Below are positions 28,132-38,247 of a stretch of DNA of 64,000 nt, piece by piece (position 1 is the first letter of the stretch; the number at the start of each line of letters is the position of its first letter). A program made the position numbers and the translations under genes. The notes beneath the pieces were generated by a model that saw only the letters and a program-made list of their open reading frames with translations, made no database searches and was not told the DNA's origin. Source of the stretch: Brucella thiophenivorans (GTDB lineage Bacteria > Pseudomonadota > Alphaproteobacteria > Rhizobiales > Rhizobiaceae); the NCBI RefSeq assembly GCF_002252445.1, contig NZ_NNRJ01000015.1, positions 124,001-188,000 of the forward strand, given 5' to 3'.

Positions 28132-28995
28132 ATGAAGACCAACCGGATTTCCTTTCAGGGCGAAGCGGGCGCCAATTCCGATACGGCTTGCCGCAACATG
28201 TTTCCCGATATGGAGCCTTTGCCGTGTCCGACTTTTGAAGACGCCTTCAACGCGGTCGAAAGCGGTGCGGCTGATCTGGCGATGATTCCGATTGAGAATA
28301 CGCTTGCAGGCCGTGTTGCCGATATTCACTATCTGCTGCCGCTGGCTGATATTCATATTGTTGGCGAATATTTTCTGCCGATACATTTTCAGCTCATGGT
28401 GCTACCGGGCGTCAAGCGCGAAGAGATCAAGACCGTCCACAGCCATGTTCATGCGCTCGGCCAATGCCGCAAGGTCATTCGTCAAAATGGCTGGAAGCCG
28501 GTAATTGCAGGCGATACGGCAGGGGCGGCGCGTTTTGTGGCTGACGAGCAGGATCGCTCCATGGCAGCGCTTGCGCCGCGTCTCGCATCCGAGCTTTATG
28601 GTCTCGATATTCTCGAAGAGAATGTTGAGGATTCAGAGGACAACGTGACCCGGTTTGTTGTTTTGTCGAAGACCAAAAATTGGGAACCTCGTCCCGAAAA
28701 AGACGAGCGCATTATCACGACCTTCGTGTTCCGCGTGCGCAACGTTCCAGCCGCGCTTTACAAAGCAATGGGTGGCTTTGCGACCAATGGCGTCAACATG
28801 ACTAAGCTGGAAAGCTATCAGGTCGGCGGACGTTTCATTGCCACGCAGTTTTATGCGGATATTGAAGGCCACCCGGAAGACCGTAACGTGCAGCTTGCTT
28901 TGGAAGAACTGGCGTTTTTCTCAAAGGAAGTGCGGATTCTTGGCGTCTATAAGGGCAGCGATATTCGCGGCACGCAATTGCTGGCGGCGGAATAA
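28132..28995 (+). CDS. pheA: Prephenate dehydratase
   Basis: A 287-residue monofunctional enzyme that converts prephenate to phenylpyruvate. The catalytic domain covers residues 1-180, opening ISFQGEAGANSD, with the TRF motif in DNVTRFVVL. A C-terminal ACT regulatory domain follows, with the Phe-binding ESYQVGG... motif (LESYQVGGRFIATQFYADIEG). There is no fused chorismate mutase. It ends next to a perfect inverted repeat and faces nudC. Confidence 0.95.
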   Translation: MKTNRISFQGEAGANSDTACRNMFPDMEPLPCPTFEDAFNAVESGAADLAMIPIENTLAGRVADIHYLLPLADIHIVGEYFLPIHFQLMVLPGVKREEIKTVHSHVHALGQCRKVIRQNGWKPVIAGDTAGAARFVADEQDRSMAALAPRLASELYGLDILEENVEDSEDNVTRFVVLSKTKNWEPRPEKDERIITTFVFRVRNVPAALYKAMGGFATNGVNMTKLESYQVGGRFIATQFYADIEGHPEDRNVQLALEELAFFSKEVRILGVYKGSDIRGTQLLAAE

Positions 28996-29024
28996 CAAGA
29001 ATTTCCAGTGAAGGTGGGAACCAG

Positions 29025-29047
29025 TTTCGCGTAGGAAATACGCGAAA
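29025..29047. terminator. Perfect inverted repeat between pheA and nudC
   Basis: TTTCGCGTA and TACGCGAAA form a nine-base perfect stem with a five-base loop between convergent genes. The T run after it is weak (AATAATT). The preceding bases, GTGGGAACCAGTTT, match the core of the palindromic element at 57544, so this may be a rearranged copy of it. Confidence 0.6.
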
Positions 29048-29070
29048 ATAATTAGAGCGGCATAGCCACT

Positions 29071-30012
29071 CTAGCTTTCGGTCCAAGCTCTGATCAGATG
29101 GGTTGCGATGGCGCCGCTTGCCGGTACACGCAGCCCATTTGGATGTGTACCTGCAAGCATGGCACGCACTTCCGCCTTATCGAACCAGCGACCATCTTCC
29201 AGTTCAGAACGATCAATGGTGAAGTCGTCAGATACCACTTCCGCATGACAGCCGATCATCAGTGAATAGGGGAAAGGCCAAGGCTGGCTCGCATGATAGC
29301 CAACGCGACCAATCGACAGCCCCATTTCCTCAAAGCTTTCACGGCGAACGGCGGCTTCAATCGTCTCGCCATGCTCGATAAAGCCAGCAAGGCAGGAATA
29401 AGAACCTGTTGTAAAATGTGGACTGCGTGCCAGAATGCATTTTTCGCCGCGAACGGGCAGCATGATAGCCACGGGATCAGTGCGCGGAAAATGCTCGGCA
29501 TGACAATTCGTGCAGACGCGCTTGGCACCTCCGGCCCGCATTTCGCTTTCGGTGCCGCAGCGTCCGCAAAAGCGATGATTGCTTTGCCATGCGGTGAGTG
29601 CTGCTGCTTGCGCCAGCGCACCGACAATATCCGACGGAACCAGTCCTTCCATATAAATGCTGCGATAATCTTGCGCGCGATAAGGCTGCTCGATTGCATC
29701 CGGGTCAAGCGGTGCCATCAATGCCACAATCGGCGCGCCATCCTGCAAACCGAGCAGAATAGGTTCATGCAAATCCGGCGAGAAAACCTGCACTTCAGTG
29801 AGCGAGAACAAGGCGCGGGGTGCACTTTCCTGCGTGTAATCAAGCAGAAGCTTATTGCCGCCCAGAACCATCACGCGGGTTTCTGGCAATTCTAGCGCTG
29901 TAAAAGCGGAATCGTCCTGTCGTTTTTCGGATAGGCGGTCGATGCGGTTGCCTGCAAAGCCGACGAGGCGGCTCGGCTCAATTTCCGGTAGGTCGTAAAG
30001 GCGAAAAGCCAT
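29071..30012 (-). CDS. nudC: NADH pyrophosphatase / NAD-cap hydrolase NudC
   Basis: A 313-residue Nudix hydrolase that cleaves NADH and removes NAD caps from RNA. The zinc ribbon has four Cys in CGRCG and CTNC. The Nudix box is GFIEHGETIEAAVRRESFEE. The downstream SQPWPFPYSLMIG motif is the NudC-specific SQPWPFP signature. It is probably co-transcribed with the HIT gene 30 bases upstream. Confidence 0.95.
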   Translation of the reverse strand: MAFRLYDLPEIEPSRLVGFAGNRIDRLSEKRQDDSAFTALELPETRVMVLGGNKLLLDYTQESAPRALFSLTEVQVFSPDLHEPILLGLQDGAPIVALMAPLDPDAIEQPYRAQDYRSIYMEGLVPSDIVGALAQAAALTAWQSNHRFCGRCGTESEMRAGGAKRVCTNCHAEHFPRTDPVAIMLPVRGEKCILARSPHFTTGSYSCLAGFIEHGETIEAAVRRESFEEMGLSIGRVGYHASQPWPFPYSLMIGCHAEVVSDDFTIDRSELEDGRWFDKAEVRAMLAGTHPNGLRVPASGAIATHLIRAWTES

Positions 30013-30041
30013 GATATTCTCGGGAAATGTTTTGTAGGGGA

Positions 30042-30446
30042 TCAGAGTGCAGCGCGAATGTCTTCAATCAGCTTTTGCGCTTCAGCATCGCTATAAGGCT
30101 CGCGTGTGCCATGCCCCCAGACAGGTCCGGGCCAGCCAGCGTCGCCTTCATTGCGCGCAATCACATGCAGGTGCAACTGGCGCACGATATTCCCCAAAGC
30201 GCCCGTATTAACCTTGTCGCAACGGGTGACACTCTTCAAGGCCTGCGAAACGATTGCCGCTTCAAAGGTCAGCATGGTCTGATCAAGCGGCGTCATATCG
30301 TGGATTTCGCTCAAACCAGCCCGGCGCGGCACCAGAATAAGCCATGGCCAGCGCTTGTCATTCATCAGCCGCAACTCGCAAAGGCCGAGCGGAGCTACTG
30401 AAAAAGTATCGGCATTGAGCCTTTTATCGAGTTCAAACTGTTCCAT
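30042..30446 (-). CDS. HIT-family protein
   Basis: A 134-residue histidine-triad protein of the nucleotide hydrolase/transferase superfamily. The signature reads QLHLHVIARNEGD. The first His of the usual HxHxH triad is Gln in this alignment, while the LHLH pair with the catalytic His is kept, as in the alphaproteobacterial diadenosine-tetraphosphate-hydrolase-like subgroup. It lies just upstream of nudC on the same strand, and both act on nucleotides. Confidence 0.82.
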   Translation of the reverse strand: MEQFELDKRLNADTFSVAPLGLCELRLMNDKRWPWLILVPRRAGLSEIHDMTPLDQTMLTFEAAIVSQALKSVTRCDKVNTGALGNIVRQLHLHVIARNEGDAGWPGPVWGHGTREPYSDAEAQKLIEDIRAAL

Positions 30447-30511
30447 AGAATAATTCTTATCAGTTTTTTCGTCTCAGCGCTTGCTTTTTGCGCGTCGATT
30501 GACGATATGCA

Positions 30512-30615
30512 GCGTGGGAGGTTGGTGGTGGACGAGCCACTCGCCAACCGGGTCAGGTCCGGAAGGAAGCAGCCCCAACGAGCACGGCACGGGTCATCGT
30601 GCCAGCCTCCCACCT
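30512..30615 (+). ncRNA. ffs: Small signal recognition particle RNA (4.5S)
   Basis: The SRP core motif GGTCAGGTCCGGAAGGAAGC followed by AGCC is present at 30551-30574. It forms the Ffh-binding asymmetric loop and the GGAA tetraloop. The ends GTGGGAGGTTGG (30514-30525) and CCAGCCTCCCAC (30602-30613) pair to close the hairpin. At about 100 nucleotides it is the normal bacterial small form. Its position directly before dnaX-ybaB-recR is conserved in alphaproteobacteria. The exact ends are approximate. Confidence 0.94.
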
Positions 30616-30736
30616 TTCTAAAACGATCATGGCTGTTGATGGTTGATAAGCCATCGCCAAAGCCACTTTCGTCTCTGGTCCAAACTGTTTAGAGTTTGTT
30701 GATCGGAACAAGCGAACAGAGAACGGAAGGGTCGCA

Positions 30737-32554
30737 ATGGACACAAAATCCGAAACTGGCGCTTATCGCGTTCTCGCCCGCAAATATCGTCCTCAGGATT
30801 TCAATGATCTGATCGGCCAGGAGCCGATGGTCCGCACGCTGAAAAATGCGTTCGAGACTGGCCGCATCGCGCAGGCATGGATGCTGACTGGTGTTCGCGG
30901 TGTGGGCAAGACCACAACGGCGCGTATTCTGGCGCGTGCGCTCAATTACAAGACTGACACCGTCGATCAGCCGTCGATTGATCTCTCCATTATGGGTGAG
31001 CATTGTCAGGCGATCATGGAAGGCCGCCATGTCGATGTGATCGAAATGGATGCGGCCTCACATACGGGTATCGATGACATTCGCGAAATCATCGAGCAGG
31101 TGCGCTATCGCCCTGTGTCGGCGCGTTACAAAGTCTATATCATCGACGAAGTGCACATGCTGTCCAATCAGGCCTTCAACGGTCTGTTAAAGACGCTTGA
31201 AGAGCCGCCGCCGCATGTGAAATTCATTTTTGCCACCACCGAAATCCGCAAAGTGCCAATCACGGTTCTGTCGCGCTGTCAGCGTTTTGACCTGCGCCGC
31301 ATTGAATCCGGCACTTTGGCAGCACATTTGCGCCGGATCGCAGAAGCAGAACAAATCGAAGTCGATGATACATCGCTTGCCATGATTGCACGTGCTGGCG
31401 AAGGCTCTGCACGCGATTCGCTCTCGATCTTCGATCAGGCGATAGCGCATGGCGCGGGCCATGTCTCGGCGGAAGCCGTGCGCTCCATGCTGGGACTTGC
31501 TGACCGTGCGCGCATTATCGATCTGTTTGAAATGCTGATGCGTGGCGATGTTGCTGGCGCTCTCACAGAGTTTCGTGCGCAATATGATGTCGGTGCTGAC
31601 CCATCGGTCGTGCTGACTGATCTTGCAGATTTCAATCATCTGGTGACGCGCCTGCGCTTCACGCCGGATGTGGCCAATGATGTGACCCTTTCCGAAGATG
31701 AGCGCGTGCGTGGCCGCGATTTTGCACAAAAGCTCTCGGTGCGCGTGCTGTCGCGCACATGGCAGATGCTGCTTAAGGGTATTGCGGAAGTCGATACAGC
31801 AGCGCGGCCTGTTCAGGCGGCAGAGATGCTGCTGATTCGTCTGGCCCATGCTGCGGATTTGCCGACGCTTGATGAAGCGTTGAAAGGACTGGAAAGCGGT
31901 TCTGTGTCAATGCCGCGTCCGCAGCCTTCAGGCAATGCACGGCCAAATGGCGGTTCTCAGCCAGAGGCGCGCGTAAGCGTTGATGCAGTTGGTGCTTCGT
32001 CTATGATGCATGCATCAGGTGGTCCCGCAACCGCCATGCGCCTTGTCGAATCACAGCAGCAGCCACATCAACCGCCAGCGCCGCAGCAGTTTGTTGATAA
32101 CACACCCCAGCCTTCGGTTCCGATTAACAGCCTTGCCGATATTGTACTCCTGGCTGACAAATATCGCGACATGCAGTTTAAGATTTTGGTCAAGAACTGC
32201 GTTCGCCTGTCCTCCATTGCAGCTGGAAGGCTCGAAATCGGCCTGACGGATGATGCGCCAAAATCATTGGTAGGCGATATTTCGCAGCGTCTTATGAACT
32301 GGACGGGCATTCGCTGGGTGGTGACTGTTGCACGTGATGTTTCGGGGCAAACTGTTGCAGAAGCGGAAACCGAGCGTCGCGATAATCTTGTGACGGATGC
32401 ACGTGCCGACCCGGATGTTGCCGCTATTCTTGCAGCTTTTCCCGGCGCAAAGATCACAGATGTTCGCATTGCCGTTGCAGAACTAAGCGACGATGACGAT
32501 ATAGACCTTGATACGATTGAAGACGTGCCCGGCGCGCCTTCTGACGATGACTGA
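30737..32554 (+). CDS. dnaX: DNA polymerase III tau/gamma subunit
   Basis: A 605-residue clamp-loader ATPase. Walker A is GVRGVGKTT (residues 52-60), Walker [11 protein letters not shown], and the Arg-finger region [12 protein letters not shown] Pro/Gln-rich linker at about 385-445 leads to a C-terminal tau-type domain. The Zn-binding insert just after Walker A, which has four Cys in E. coli, retains only one here ([15 protein letters not shown]). I saw no slippery A-AAA-AAG frameshift signal, so probably only the tau form is made. Confidence 0.95.
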   Translation: MDTKSETGAYRVLARKYRPQDFNDLIGQEPMVRTLKNAFETGRIAQAWMLTGVRGVGKTTTARILARALNYKTDTVDQPSIDLSIMGEHCQAIMEGRHVDVIEMDAASHTGIDDIREIIEQVRYRPVSARYKVYIIDEVHMLSNQAFNGLLKTLEEPPPHVKFIFATTEIRKVPITVLSRCQRFDLRRIESGTLAAHLRRIAEAEQIEVDDTSLAMIARAGEGSARDSLSIFDQAIAHGAGHVSAEAVRSMLGLADRARIIDLFEMLMRGDVAGALTEFRAQYDVGADPSVVLTDLADFNHLVTRLRFTPDVANDVTLSEDERVRGRDFAQKLSVRVLSRTWQMLLKGIAEVDTAARPVQAAEMLLIRLAHAADLPTLDEALKGLESGSVSMPRPQPSGNARPNGGSQPEARVSVDAVGASSMMHASGGPATAMRLVESQQQPHQPPAPQQFVDNTPQPSVPINSLADIVLLADKYRDMQFKILVKNCVRLSSIAAGRLEIGLTDDAPKSLVGDISQRLMNWTGIRWVVTVARDVSGQTVAEAETERRDNLVTDARADPDVAAILAAFPGAKITDVRIAVAELSDDDDIDLDTIEDVPGAPSDDD

Positions 32555-32580
32555 ACTTTGACAGACGATGGAGTGAACCC

Positions 32581-32904
32581 ATGCGTGACATGATGGGCAT
32601 GATGAAACAGGCGAAGGAATTGCAGGCCAAGATGAAGGCCATGCAGGACGAGATCGCTGATCTTGAAGCAACCGCTTCTTCGGGTGGTGGTCTTGTTACG
32701 GTCACGCTTTCGGGCAAGGGCACCCTGTCTTCGCTTAAGATCGATCCCTCGATGATGAAGGAAGAGGATACTGAAATCCTCGAAGACCTGATCATCGCAG
32801 CTCATAATGATGCCAAGGCAAAGCTCGAAGCTGAAATGGCTGAAAAAACCCAATCGCTGACCGCTGGTCTGCCAATTCCTCCGGGCTTCAAGCTGCCATT
32901 CTAG
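32581..32904 (+). CDS. ybaB: YbaB/EbfC nucleoid-associated protein
   Basis: A 107-residue DNA-binding protein opening [21 protein letters not shown], with an amphipathic coiled helix, a beta hairpin ([20 protein letters not shown]) and a final helix. These proteins form tweezer-like dimers. The gene follows dnaX by 26 bases and precedes recR, a classical trio. Confidence 0.95.
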   Translation: MRDMMGMMKQAKELQAKMKAMQDEIADLEATASSGGGLVTVTLSGKGTLSSLKIDPSMMKEEDTEILEDLIIAAHNDAKAKLEAEMAEKTQSLTAGLPIPPGFKLPF

Positions 32905-32982
32905 AAGATGAGAGGGCAATTATGCTCCCATTTCGTTTTTCTTACTTCCTCATTCTTTAAGCAGTCCAACTTTTAAAACAGC

Positions 32983-33588
32983 ATGTCCAAACGTATCGCC
33001 GGCCCCGAAATTGAACGTCTGATCCAGCTTCTGGCGCGAGTGCCGGGACTAGGACCGCGTTCTGCGCGTCGTGCGGCGTTGTACCTCATTAAGAAGAAAG
33101 AGGCACTTCTGGTGCCGCTTGGCGGTGCAATGCAAGAAGCGGCCGAAAAGGTTCGTATCTGCTCATGCTGCGGCAATGTCGATACATCCGATCCCTGCAC
33201 GATCTGCACGGATGATCGCCGCGATCCCGCAATTCTGATTGTCGTGGAAGACGTGTCCGATCTCTGGGCGCTCGAACGCGCTGGCACTATGAATGTGCGT
33301 TATCATGTGCTGGGAGGGCGCTTGTCGCCATTGGATGGCATCGGGCCTGATGATCTTAATATCAAAGGTCTGGTCGAGCGTGTCGCCTCTGGCGAGGTCA
33401 AAGAAGTGATTCTTGCAGTCAATGCGACTGTCGAAGGACAGACCACCGCGCATTACATCACCGATCAGCTGACGAATTTTGAAGTTCGTGTCACGCGGCT
33501 TGCGCATGGCGTGCCAGTGGGTGGCGAGCTTGATTATCTCGATGAAGGAACGCTTGCGGCGGCTCTGCGGGCACGAACTGCACTCTGA
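32983..33588 (+). CDS. recR: Recombination mediator RecR
   Basis: A 201-residue ring-forming repair protein that works with RecF and RecO. An N-terminal helix-hairpin-helix ([14 protein letters not shown]) is followed by a four-Cys zinc finger (CSCCG and CTICTD). A Toprim domain comes next ([15 protein letters not shown]) and a Walker-B-like end. It is probably co-transcribed with dnaX and ybaB. Confidence 0.96.
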   Translation: MSKRIAGPEIERLIQLLARVPGLGPRSARRAALYLIKKKEALLVPLGGAMQEAAEKVRICSCCGNVDTSDPCTICTDDRRDPAILIVVEDVSDLWALERAGTMNVRYHVLGGRLSPLDGIGPDDLNIKGLVERVASGEVKEVILAVNATVEGQTTAHYITDQLTNFEVRVTRLAHGVPVGGELDYLDEGTLAAALRARTAL

Positions 33589-33609
33589 CATGCAACTTGG
33601 GAGAGGTTT

Positions 33610-34869
33610 ATGAAGGCTGCATTCTGGAAGCGAGGCCTGACAACGGTTCTTTGTCTCACTGCATCTCTGTTCGTAACATCTTCCTTTGCCGCTCCATCCA
33701 AAGCGCAGATTGAAAGCCAGTATCGCAACTGGATTGAAAAAGATCTCTGGCCAGAGGCAAAAGCAGCCGGTGTTTCGCACCCTGTGTTTGAACAGGCTTT
33801 TTCCGGCGTTAGTATTAACTGGAAACTGCCGGATCTGGTTATCCCGGGCGAAAAGCCAACGGGACCAAAAGAGCAGAAGCAGGCCGAGTTCGGCGCTCCG
33901 GGCAAATATTTCAATCCTAAAACTGTGGGTGGCGTCACCAGCGGCGGCAAGGCGCGGCTTGGTCAGAATGCAAGCCTGCTCAAAAGTATTGAGCAGCAAT
34001 ATGGCGTGCCGGGCCGCATCGTTGTGGCCATATGGGGTCGCGAGTCGGGCTTTGGCACGGTCAAAATTCCGTACAACGCCTTTGAAGTGCTCGGCACTAA
34101 GGCCTTCATGGCAACACGCAAGGATATGTTTCGTCAGGAACTGATTGCAGCGCTCCAGATCACATCGCGCGGTTACATCGCCAATGGCGCGATGAAAAGC
34201 TCTTGGGCGGGTGCGCTCGGACAGCCGCAATTCATGCCAACCTCCTATCTCAAACATGCCGTTGATTTTGATGGTGACGGCAAGAGAGACATCTGGAATT
34301 CAGTGCCTGATACGCTTGGCTCCATCGCCAATTATCTCAAAATTCATGGCTGGCAGGCGGGACGTGACTGGGGCTATGAAGTCAATGTGCCTCAGAATAT
34401 TTCCTGTTCTCTGGAAGGGCCAGACCAGGGCAAGACATTTGCCGAATGGGCAAAGCTTGGTATCGCCCGCACCAATGGCAAGGCGTTTCCGGCCAATGAA
34501 ATGCGCGGCGAGGGCTTTTTGCTCATGCCCGCTGGTCGTTATGGACCGGCCTTTATCGTGACGCCGAATTTCTACGTCATCAAAGATTACAATATGAGCG
34601 ATCTCTATGCTCTGTTCATCGGCCATATCGGAGATCGCATTGCTTATGGTGCTGGTGATTTTGGGACACCTTGGAGTAATGTCGGCACGATGTATCGCTC
34701 CGATATTCTGGCCATGCAAAAGCGCATGCAGGCGCAAGGTTATGATATTGGCAAGGCCGATGGTCTTCCGGGTTTCAAAACACGTCGTTCGATTGGTCTG
34801 TGGCAATCAAAAAATGGCATGGCGCCAACCTGTTTTACCCAGCCCGAATTGGTTAAATCAATTCGCTAA
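33610..34869 (+). CDS. MltB-type lytic murein transglycosylase
   Basis: A 419-residue exported enzyme that cleaves peptidoglycan glycan strands to 1,6-anhydro products. A signal peptide (TTVLCLTASLFVTSSFAA) is followed by the SLT/MltB catalytic domain. The catalytic Glu145 is in IWGRESGFGT and the SWAGALGQPQFMPTSY motif follows. The last 60 residues form a peptidoglycan-binding domain (RMQAQGYDIGKADGLPGFKT). No lipobox Cys is visible, so it is likely soluble in the periplasm. It lies 21 bases after recR. Confidence 0.92.
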   Translation: MKAAFWKRGLTTVLCLTASLFVTSSFAAPSKAQIESQYRNWIEKDLWPEAKAAGVSHPVFEQAFSGVSINWKLPDLVIPGEKPTGPKEQKQAEFGAPGKYFNPKTVGGVTSGGKARLGQNASLLKSIEQQYGVPGRIVVAIWGRESGFGTVKIPYNAFEVLGTKAFMATRKDMFRQELIAALQITSRGYIANGAMKSSWAGALGQPQFMPTSYLKHAVDFDGDGKRDIWNSVPDTLGSIANYLKIHGWQAGRDWGYEVNVPQNISCSLEGPDQGKTFAEWAKLGIARTNGKAFPANEMRGEGFLLMPAGRYGPAFIVTPNFYVIKDYNMSDLYALFIGHIGDRIAYGAGDFGTPWSNVGTMYRSDILAMQKRMQAQGYDIGKADGLPGFKTRRSIGLWQSKNGMAPTCFTQPELVKSIR

Positions 34870-34877
34870 AGTGGATT

Positions 34878-34910
34878 GCCGGGAGCTAAAACTCCCGGCA
34901 TCGATATTTT
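34878..34910. terminator. Terminator between the transglycosylase and fdhA genes
   Basis: GCCGGGAG and CTCCCGGC form a perfect eight-base stem with a six-base loop between convergent genes. A short T run (ATATTTT) follows on the plus strand. Confidence 0.75.
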
Positions 34911-36099
34911 AAGCAGCCTTTGTCAGCATGCCATGTGGGTCGAGCACGAATTTTTTTGCAACCCCATGATCGAAGCTTTCATAGCCTTGTGGTGCTTCTT
35001 CCAGCGAAATCACCTGCGCATTGACGATCTCGGCAATGTTGAGACGTCCATGCAGAATAGCCTGCATGAGCTGGCGGTTATATTTGACGACGGGCGTCTG
35101 ACCGGTGTGGAAAGACTGTGCCTTTGCCCAGCCAAGGCCAAAGCGTAAGGAAAGATTTCCTTGCTTGGCAGCACTATCAACCGCACCCGGATCATCGGTC
35201 ACGTAAAGACCGGGGATGCCGATGGAACCCGCAGGGCGGGTGATCTCCATCATCTGGTTGAGCACGATTGCCGGTTGTTCTCCGCCGCTGTGACCACGTG
35301 CTTCAAAGCCCACAGCATCAATGGCGCTATCGACTTCGTTGCTGCCAGTCACTTCGGCAATCATATCGCCGAGACGATCGCTTGCCGACAGATCAATCGG
35401 CTCAAAGCCGACCTTGCGCGCATGTTCAAGACGCTCCTTGTTGAAGTCTCCTACCATGACCACTGCGGCACCTAAGATGCGGGCGGAAGCTGCCGCCGCA
35501 AGCCCAACCGGGCCAGCACCGGCAACATAGACGATGGAACCCACGCCGACACCCGCCTTAACCGCCCCGTGAAAGCCGGTGGGAAGAATGTCGGAAAGCA
35601 TGGTCAGATCGCGGATTTTCTCAATGGCCTGCTCGCGATCCGGGAATTTTAACAGATTGAAATCGGCGTAGGGCACCATGACGTAGCGTGCCTGTCCACC
35701 GATCCAACCGCCCATATCGACATAACCATAAGCGCCGCCGGCACGTGATGGATTGACGGTAAGGCAAACGCCGGTGTCCTGCGATTTGCAGCATCTGCAG
35801 CGTCCGCAGGCTACGTTGAATGGCACGGAAACGATGTCGCCCACTTCGAGCATTTCGACATCACTGCCTTTTTCGATTACTTCGCCGGTGATTTCATGGC
35901 CAAGAACCAGCCCCGGCATCGCAGTGGTACGACCGCGCACCATGTGCTGGTCGGAGCCGCAAATATTGGTCGTGATGACTTTCAGAATGACAGCGTGGTC
36001 GAGCTTGCGTCCGTCGGGAGCGCTCAACACCGGATCATCAATGTCACGAACTTCAACTTTACCCGGGCGCATATATACAACGCCTCTATTCCTGCTCAT
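34909..36099 (-). CDS. fdhA: Glutathione-independent formaldehyde dehydrogenase (zinc MDR)
   Basis: A 397-residue zinc medium-chain dehydrogenase that oxidises formaldehyde to formate with NAD. The catalytic zinc Cys is in NICGSDQH, with GHEITGEV following. The structural zinc loop has CGRCRCCKSQDTGVC. The cofactor motif is VAGAGPVGLAAA. The long C-terminal insert (AAKQGNLSLRFGLGWAKAQSF) is characteristic of the Pseudomonas putida formaldehyde dehydrogenase subgroup. The ATG at 36099 has GGAGGTAGAC before it, so a 28-codon upstream extension is rejected. Confidence 0.9.
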   Translation of the reverse strand: MSRNRGVVYMRPGKVEVRDIDDPVLSAPDGRKLDHAVILKVITTNICGSDQHMVRGRTTAMPGLVLGHEITGEVIEKGSDVEMLEVGDIVSVPFNVACGRCRCCKSQDTGVCLTVNPSRAGGAYGYVDMGGWIGGQARYVMVPYADFNLLKFPDREQAIEKIRDLTMLSDILPTGFHGAVKAGVGVGSIVYVAGAGPVGLAAAASARILGAAVVMVGDFNKERLEHARKVGFEPIDLSASDRLGDMIAEVTGSNEVDSAIDAVGFEARGHSGGEQPAIVLNQMMEITRPAGSIGIPGLYVTDDPGAVDSAAKQGNLSLRFGLGWAKAQSFHTGQTPVVKYNRQLMQAILHGRLNIAEIVNAQVISLEEAPQGYESFDHGVAKKFVLDPHGMLTKAA

Positions 36100-36198
36100 G
36101 TCTACCTCCTCCAGATCGACGTGCGGATCGTTCCCGATCCGCACATATTGGGCCGGGATGCGCGGGGATATACCCGTGAGCAAAGCCTACAGTGCTTA

Positions 36199-37113
36199 TC
36201 AGGCGGGAAGTTGTTCTGTGCGCGACATATGCGGTTCTTTCATCAGCATGTCTGAGAAAGATTTGAGCGCTTTGGTCTGATAGCGATCATTATGCGAAAG
36301 CATTAGAAACTGGCGCTGTGGTAGAGAAAAATCGGCTTTAACGAGCGTTCCTGCTGCAAGATGCGGTGCTGCCACCAGTTCCGAAATCGCGGTGACGTAA
36401 TTGCCGGAAAGCACGGCGGAACAGATTGCTTCATTGGAAGGCAATTCAAGGGCAAGCGCGAGACGCGCTGGATTATAACCCGCGGCGCGCATCGCATCTT
36501 CGAACACGCTGCGTGTGCCAGAGCCATGTTCGCGCAAAATCCACTGGCCGCTGAACAAGGTGTCCCATGTGAGCTTCTCAGTTTTATGCCAAATATGATC
36601 GGGCTTTGTAACGACGATTAGCTTGTCAGTGCCAACCTTGCGCAGCGAAAGCGTCGATGCCTGCACAGCACCTTCCACAAGCCCGATATCCGCAAGTCCT
36701 GCCTCCGTGGCTGCTCTCACGCTTTCAGTGTTGCCAAGTGTCAGCCTCACATCAATCAGCGGATAGGTGGCGTGAAATTGAGCGAGATAAGGCGGAAGCC
36801 AATAGCTTGCAATGGTCTGGCTGGCATGAATTGCCAAGAGGCCGCGTTTGCCACCGCCAAGCTCGGACAGCATCCGTTCAGCTGATTGCGCACGAGCCAG
36901 TGTTGCGCGGGCTTCTTCGAGGAACAGTTGTCCGTCGCCGGTCAACTCAATCCGCCGACCAATTCGGTTGAAAAGCATCGCGCCATAGCGTTCCTCCAGT
37001 ATACGAATGGCCGAACTCACTGCCGATGGCGTGAGATGAAGCGCTTCCGATGCCCGCGTCAGGTGCTCGCGTTCAGCAACCTCAATGAAAATGCGTAATT
37101 GTTCCAGTGTCAT
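36199..37113 (-). CDS. LysR-family regulator (CysL/YeiE type)
   Basis: A 304-residue LTTR. The N-terminal winged helix is MTLEQLRIFIEVAEREHLTRASEALHLTPSAVSS. The effector domain begins near residue 90. It is divergent from a YeiH-type putative exporter with 114 bases between them, the same pairing as yeiE-yeiH in enterobacteria. It therefore probably controls that neighbour; sulfite or a related sulfur compound is a plausible but unproven ligand. Confidence 0.88.
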   Translation of the reverse strand: MTLEQLRIFIEVAEREHLTRASEALHLTPSAVSSAIRILEERYGAMLFNRIGRRIELTGDGQLFLEEARATLARAQSAERMLSELGGGKRGLLAIHASQTIASYWLPPYLAQFHATYPLIDVRLTLGNTESVRAATEAGLADIGLVEGAVQASTLSLRKVGTDKLIVVTKPDHIWHKTEKLTWDTLFSGQWILREHGSGTRSVFEDAMRAAGYNPARLALALELPSNEAICSAVLSGNYVTAISELVAAPHLAAGTLVKADFSLPQRQFLMLSHNDRYQTKALKSFSDMLMKEPHMSRTEQLPA

Positions 37114-37227
37114 AGCTTCAATCGTTCGATTTTACCGAATGAATTGTGCCATATTATGCGATGGAATGAACAGAAGAAATAATGCATTTGATTGGAAAAT
37201 ATTTCTCAATAACTGAATGCCAATCAC

Positions 37228-38247
37228 ATGACCGCCGTAACCACAAACAAATTCCAGAACATTATCCCAGGGCTTGCACTCAGCCTCGCTGTGTCCGCTG
37301 TGGCGGTCGGTCTGGAAAAGGTGGAAGAGCATTATACCGGCAAGGCGTGGCTGGAAGCTTTGGTATTGGCAATCCTGCTCGGAACTGCAGTCAGAACGAT
37401 TTTCCGCCCCGGCAAACAATTTGCCAAAGGCATAAGCTTTTCAGCAAAACTGCTGCTGGAAATTGCGGTCGTGCTTCTTGGTGCATCCATTAGTGCTGGT
37501 GCTGTGATAGATGCTGGACCGGGCCTTATCCTTGGGATTGCCTGTGTTGTAGCAATGGCAATTACGTTCAGCTACGGCATTGGGCGCTTGTTAAAGCTGC
37601 CGCATCGCATGGCAATTCTCGTTGCTTGCGGCAATTCCATTTGCGGCAACTCGGCAATTGCCGCCACCGCACCGGTCATCGGCGCAGACAGTGAAGATGT
37701 AGCCGCCTCCATCGCATTCACGGCCATTCTGGGGGTTGTTGTGGTGCTGCTTCTGCCGCTGCTGGTGCCATTGCTGGGGTTGTCTTTTACACAATATGGC
37801 GTTCTTGCCGGACTGACGGTCTATGCCGTGCCGCAAGTCCTGGCAGCAACCGCTCCCGTTGCTGCTATCAGCGTTCAGCTTGGAACATTGGTCAAGCTCG
37901 TTCGTGTTCTGATGCTGGGGCCCGTTATTCTTGCGCTTTCCGTAGTGGCTGGTAACAAGGATACGGATGTAAAGCCCGGCTTTCTGCAACTCGTGCCATG
38001 GTTCATCATCGGTTTTTTGGCCATGATGGCACTGCGGTCGCTACACCTAATCCCGGAAACTGTTCTTCCCGGTATCCAGTTTGCGTCCGCTGCACTGACA
38101 ATCATTTCGATGGCGGCTCTTGGACTGGGTGTTGATATACGCTCGGTAGCGTCCGCCGGCGGACGCGTCACGCTGGCAGCAATCCTATCATTGCTTGTTT
38201 TGGGCACCATAAGCCTCGGACTGATCCATTTGATCGGGATCGTGTGA
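37228..38247 (+). CDS. YeiH/UPF0324-family membrane protein (putative sulfate exporter)
   Basis: A 339-residue integral membrane protein with about ten hydrophobic segments. The family core is present: LEIAVVLLGASISAGAV, VACGNSICGNSAIAATAPVI and AFTAILGVVVVLLLP. The family is annotated as putative sulfate exporters, but transport direction and substrate are not proven. It is divergent from a LysR regulator. Confidence 0.9.
   Translation: MTAVTTNKFQNIIPGLALSLAVSAVAVGLEKVEEHYTGKAWLEALVLAILLGTAVRTIFRPGKQFAKGISFSAKLLLEIAVVLLGASISAGAVIDAGPGLILGIACVVAMAITFSYGIGRLLKLPHRMAILVACGNSICGNSAIAATAPVIGADSEDVAASIAFTAILGVVVVLLLPLLVPLLGLSFTQYGVLAGLTVYAVPQVLAATAPVAAISVQLGTLVKLVRVLMLGPVILALSVVAGNKDTDVKPGFLQLVPWFIIGFLAMMALRSLHLIPETVLPGIQFASAALTIISMAALGLGVDIRSVASAGGRVTLAAILSLLVLGTISLGLIHLIGIV

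Noticed and set aside
30887-31200. Programmed frameshift in dnaX
   Set aside because: No A-AAA-AAG-type slippery site with a following hairpin was seen by eye in the gene.
33163-34257. 364-codon minus-strand ORF across recR and the transglycosylase gene
   Set aside because: It spans two well-supported plus-strand genes and their spacer, and its protein shows no recognisable domain.
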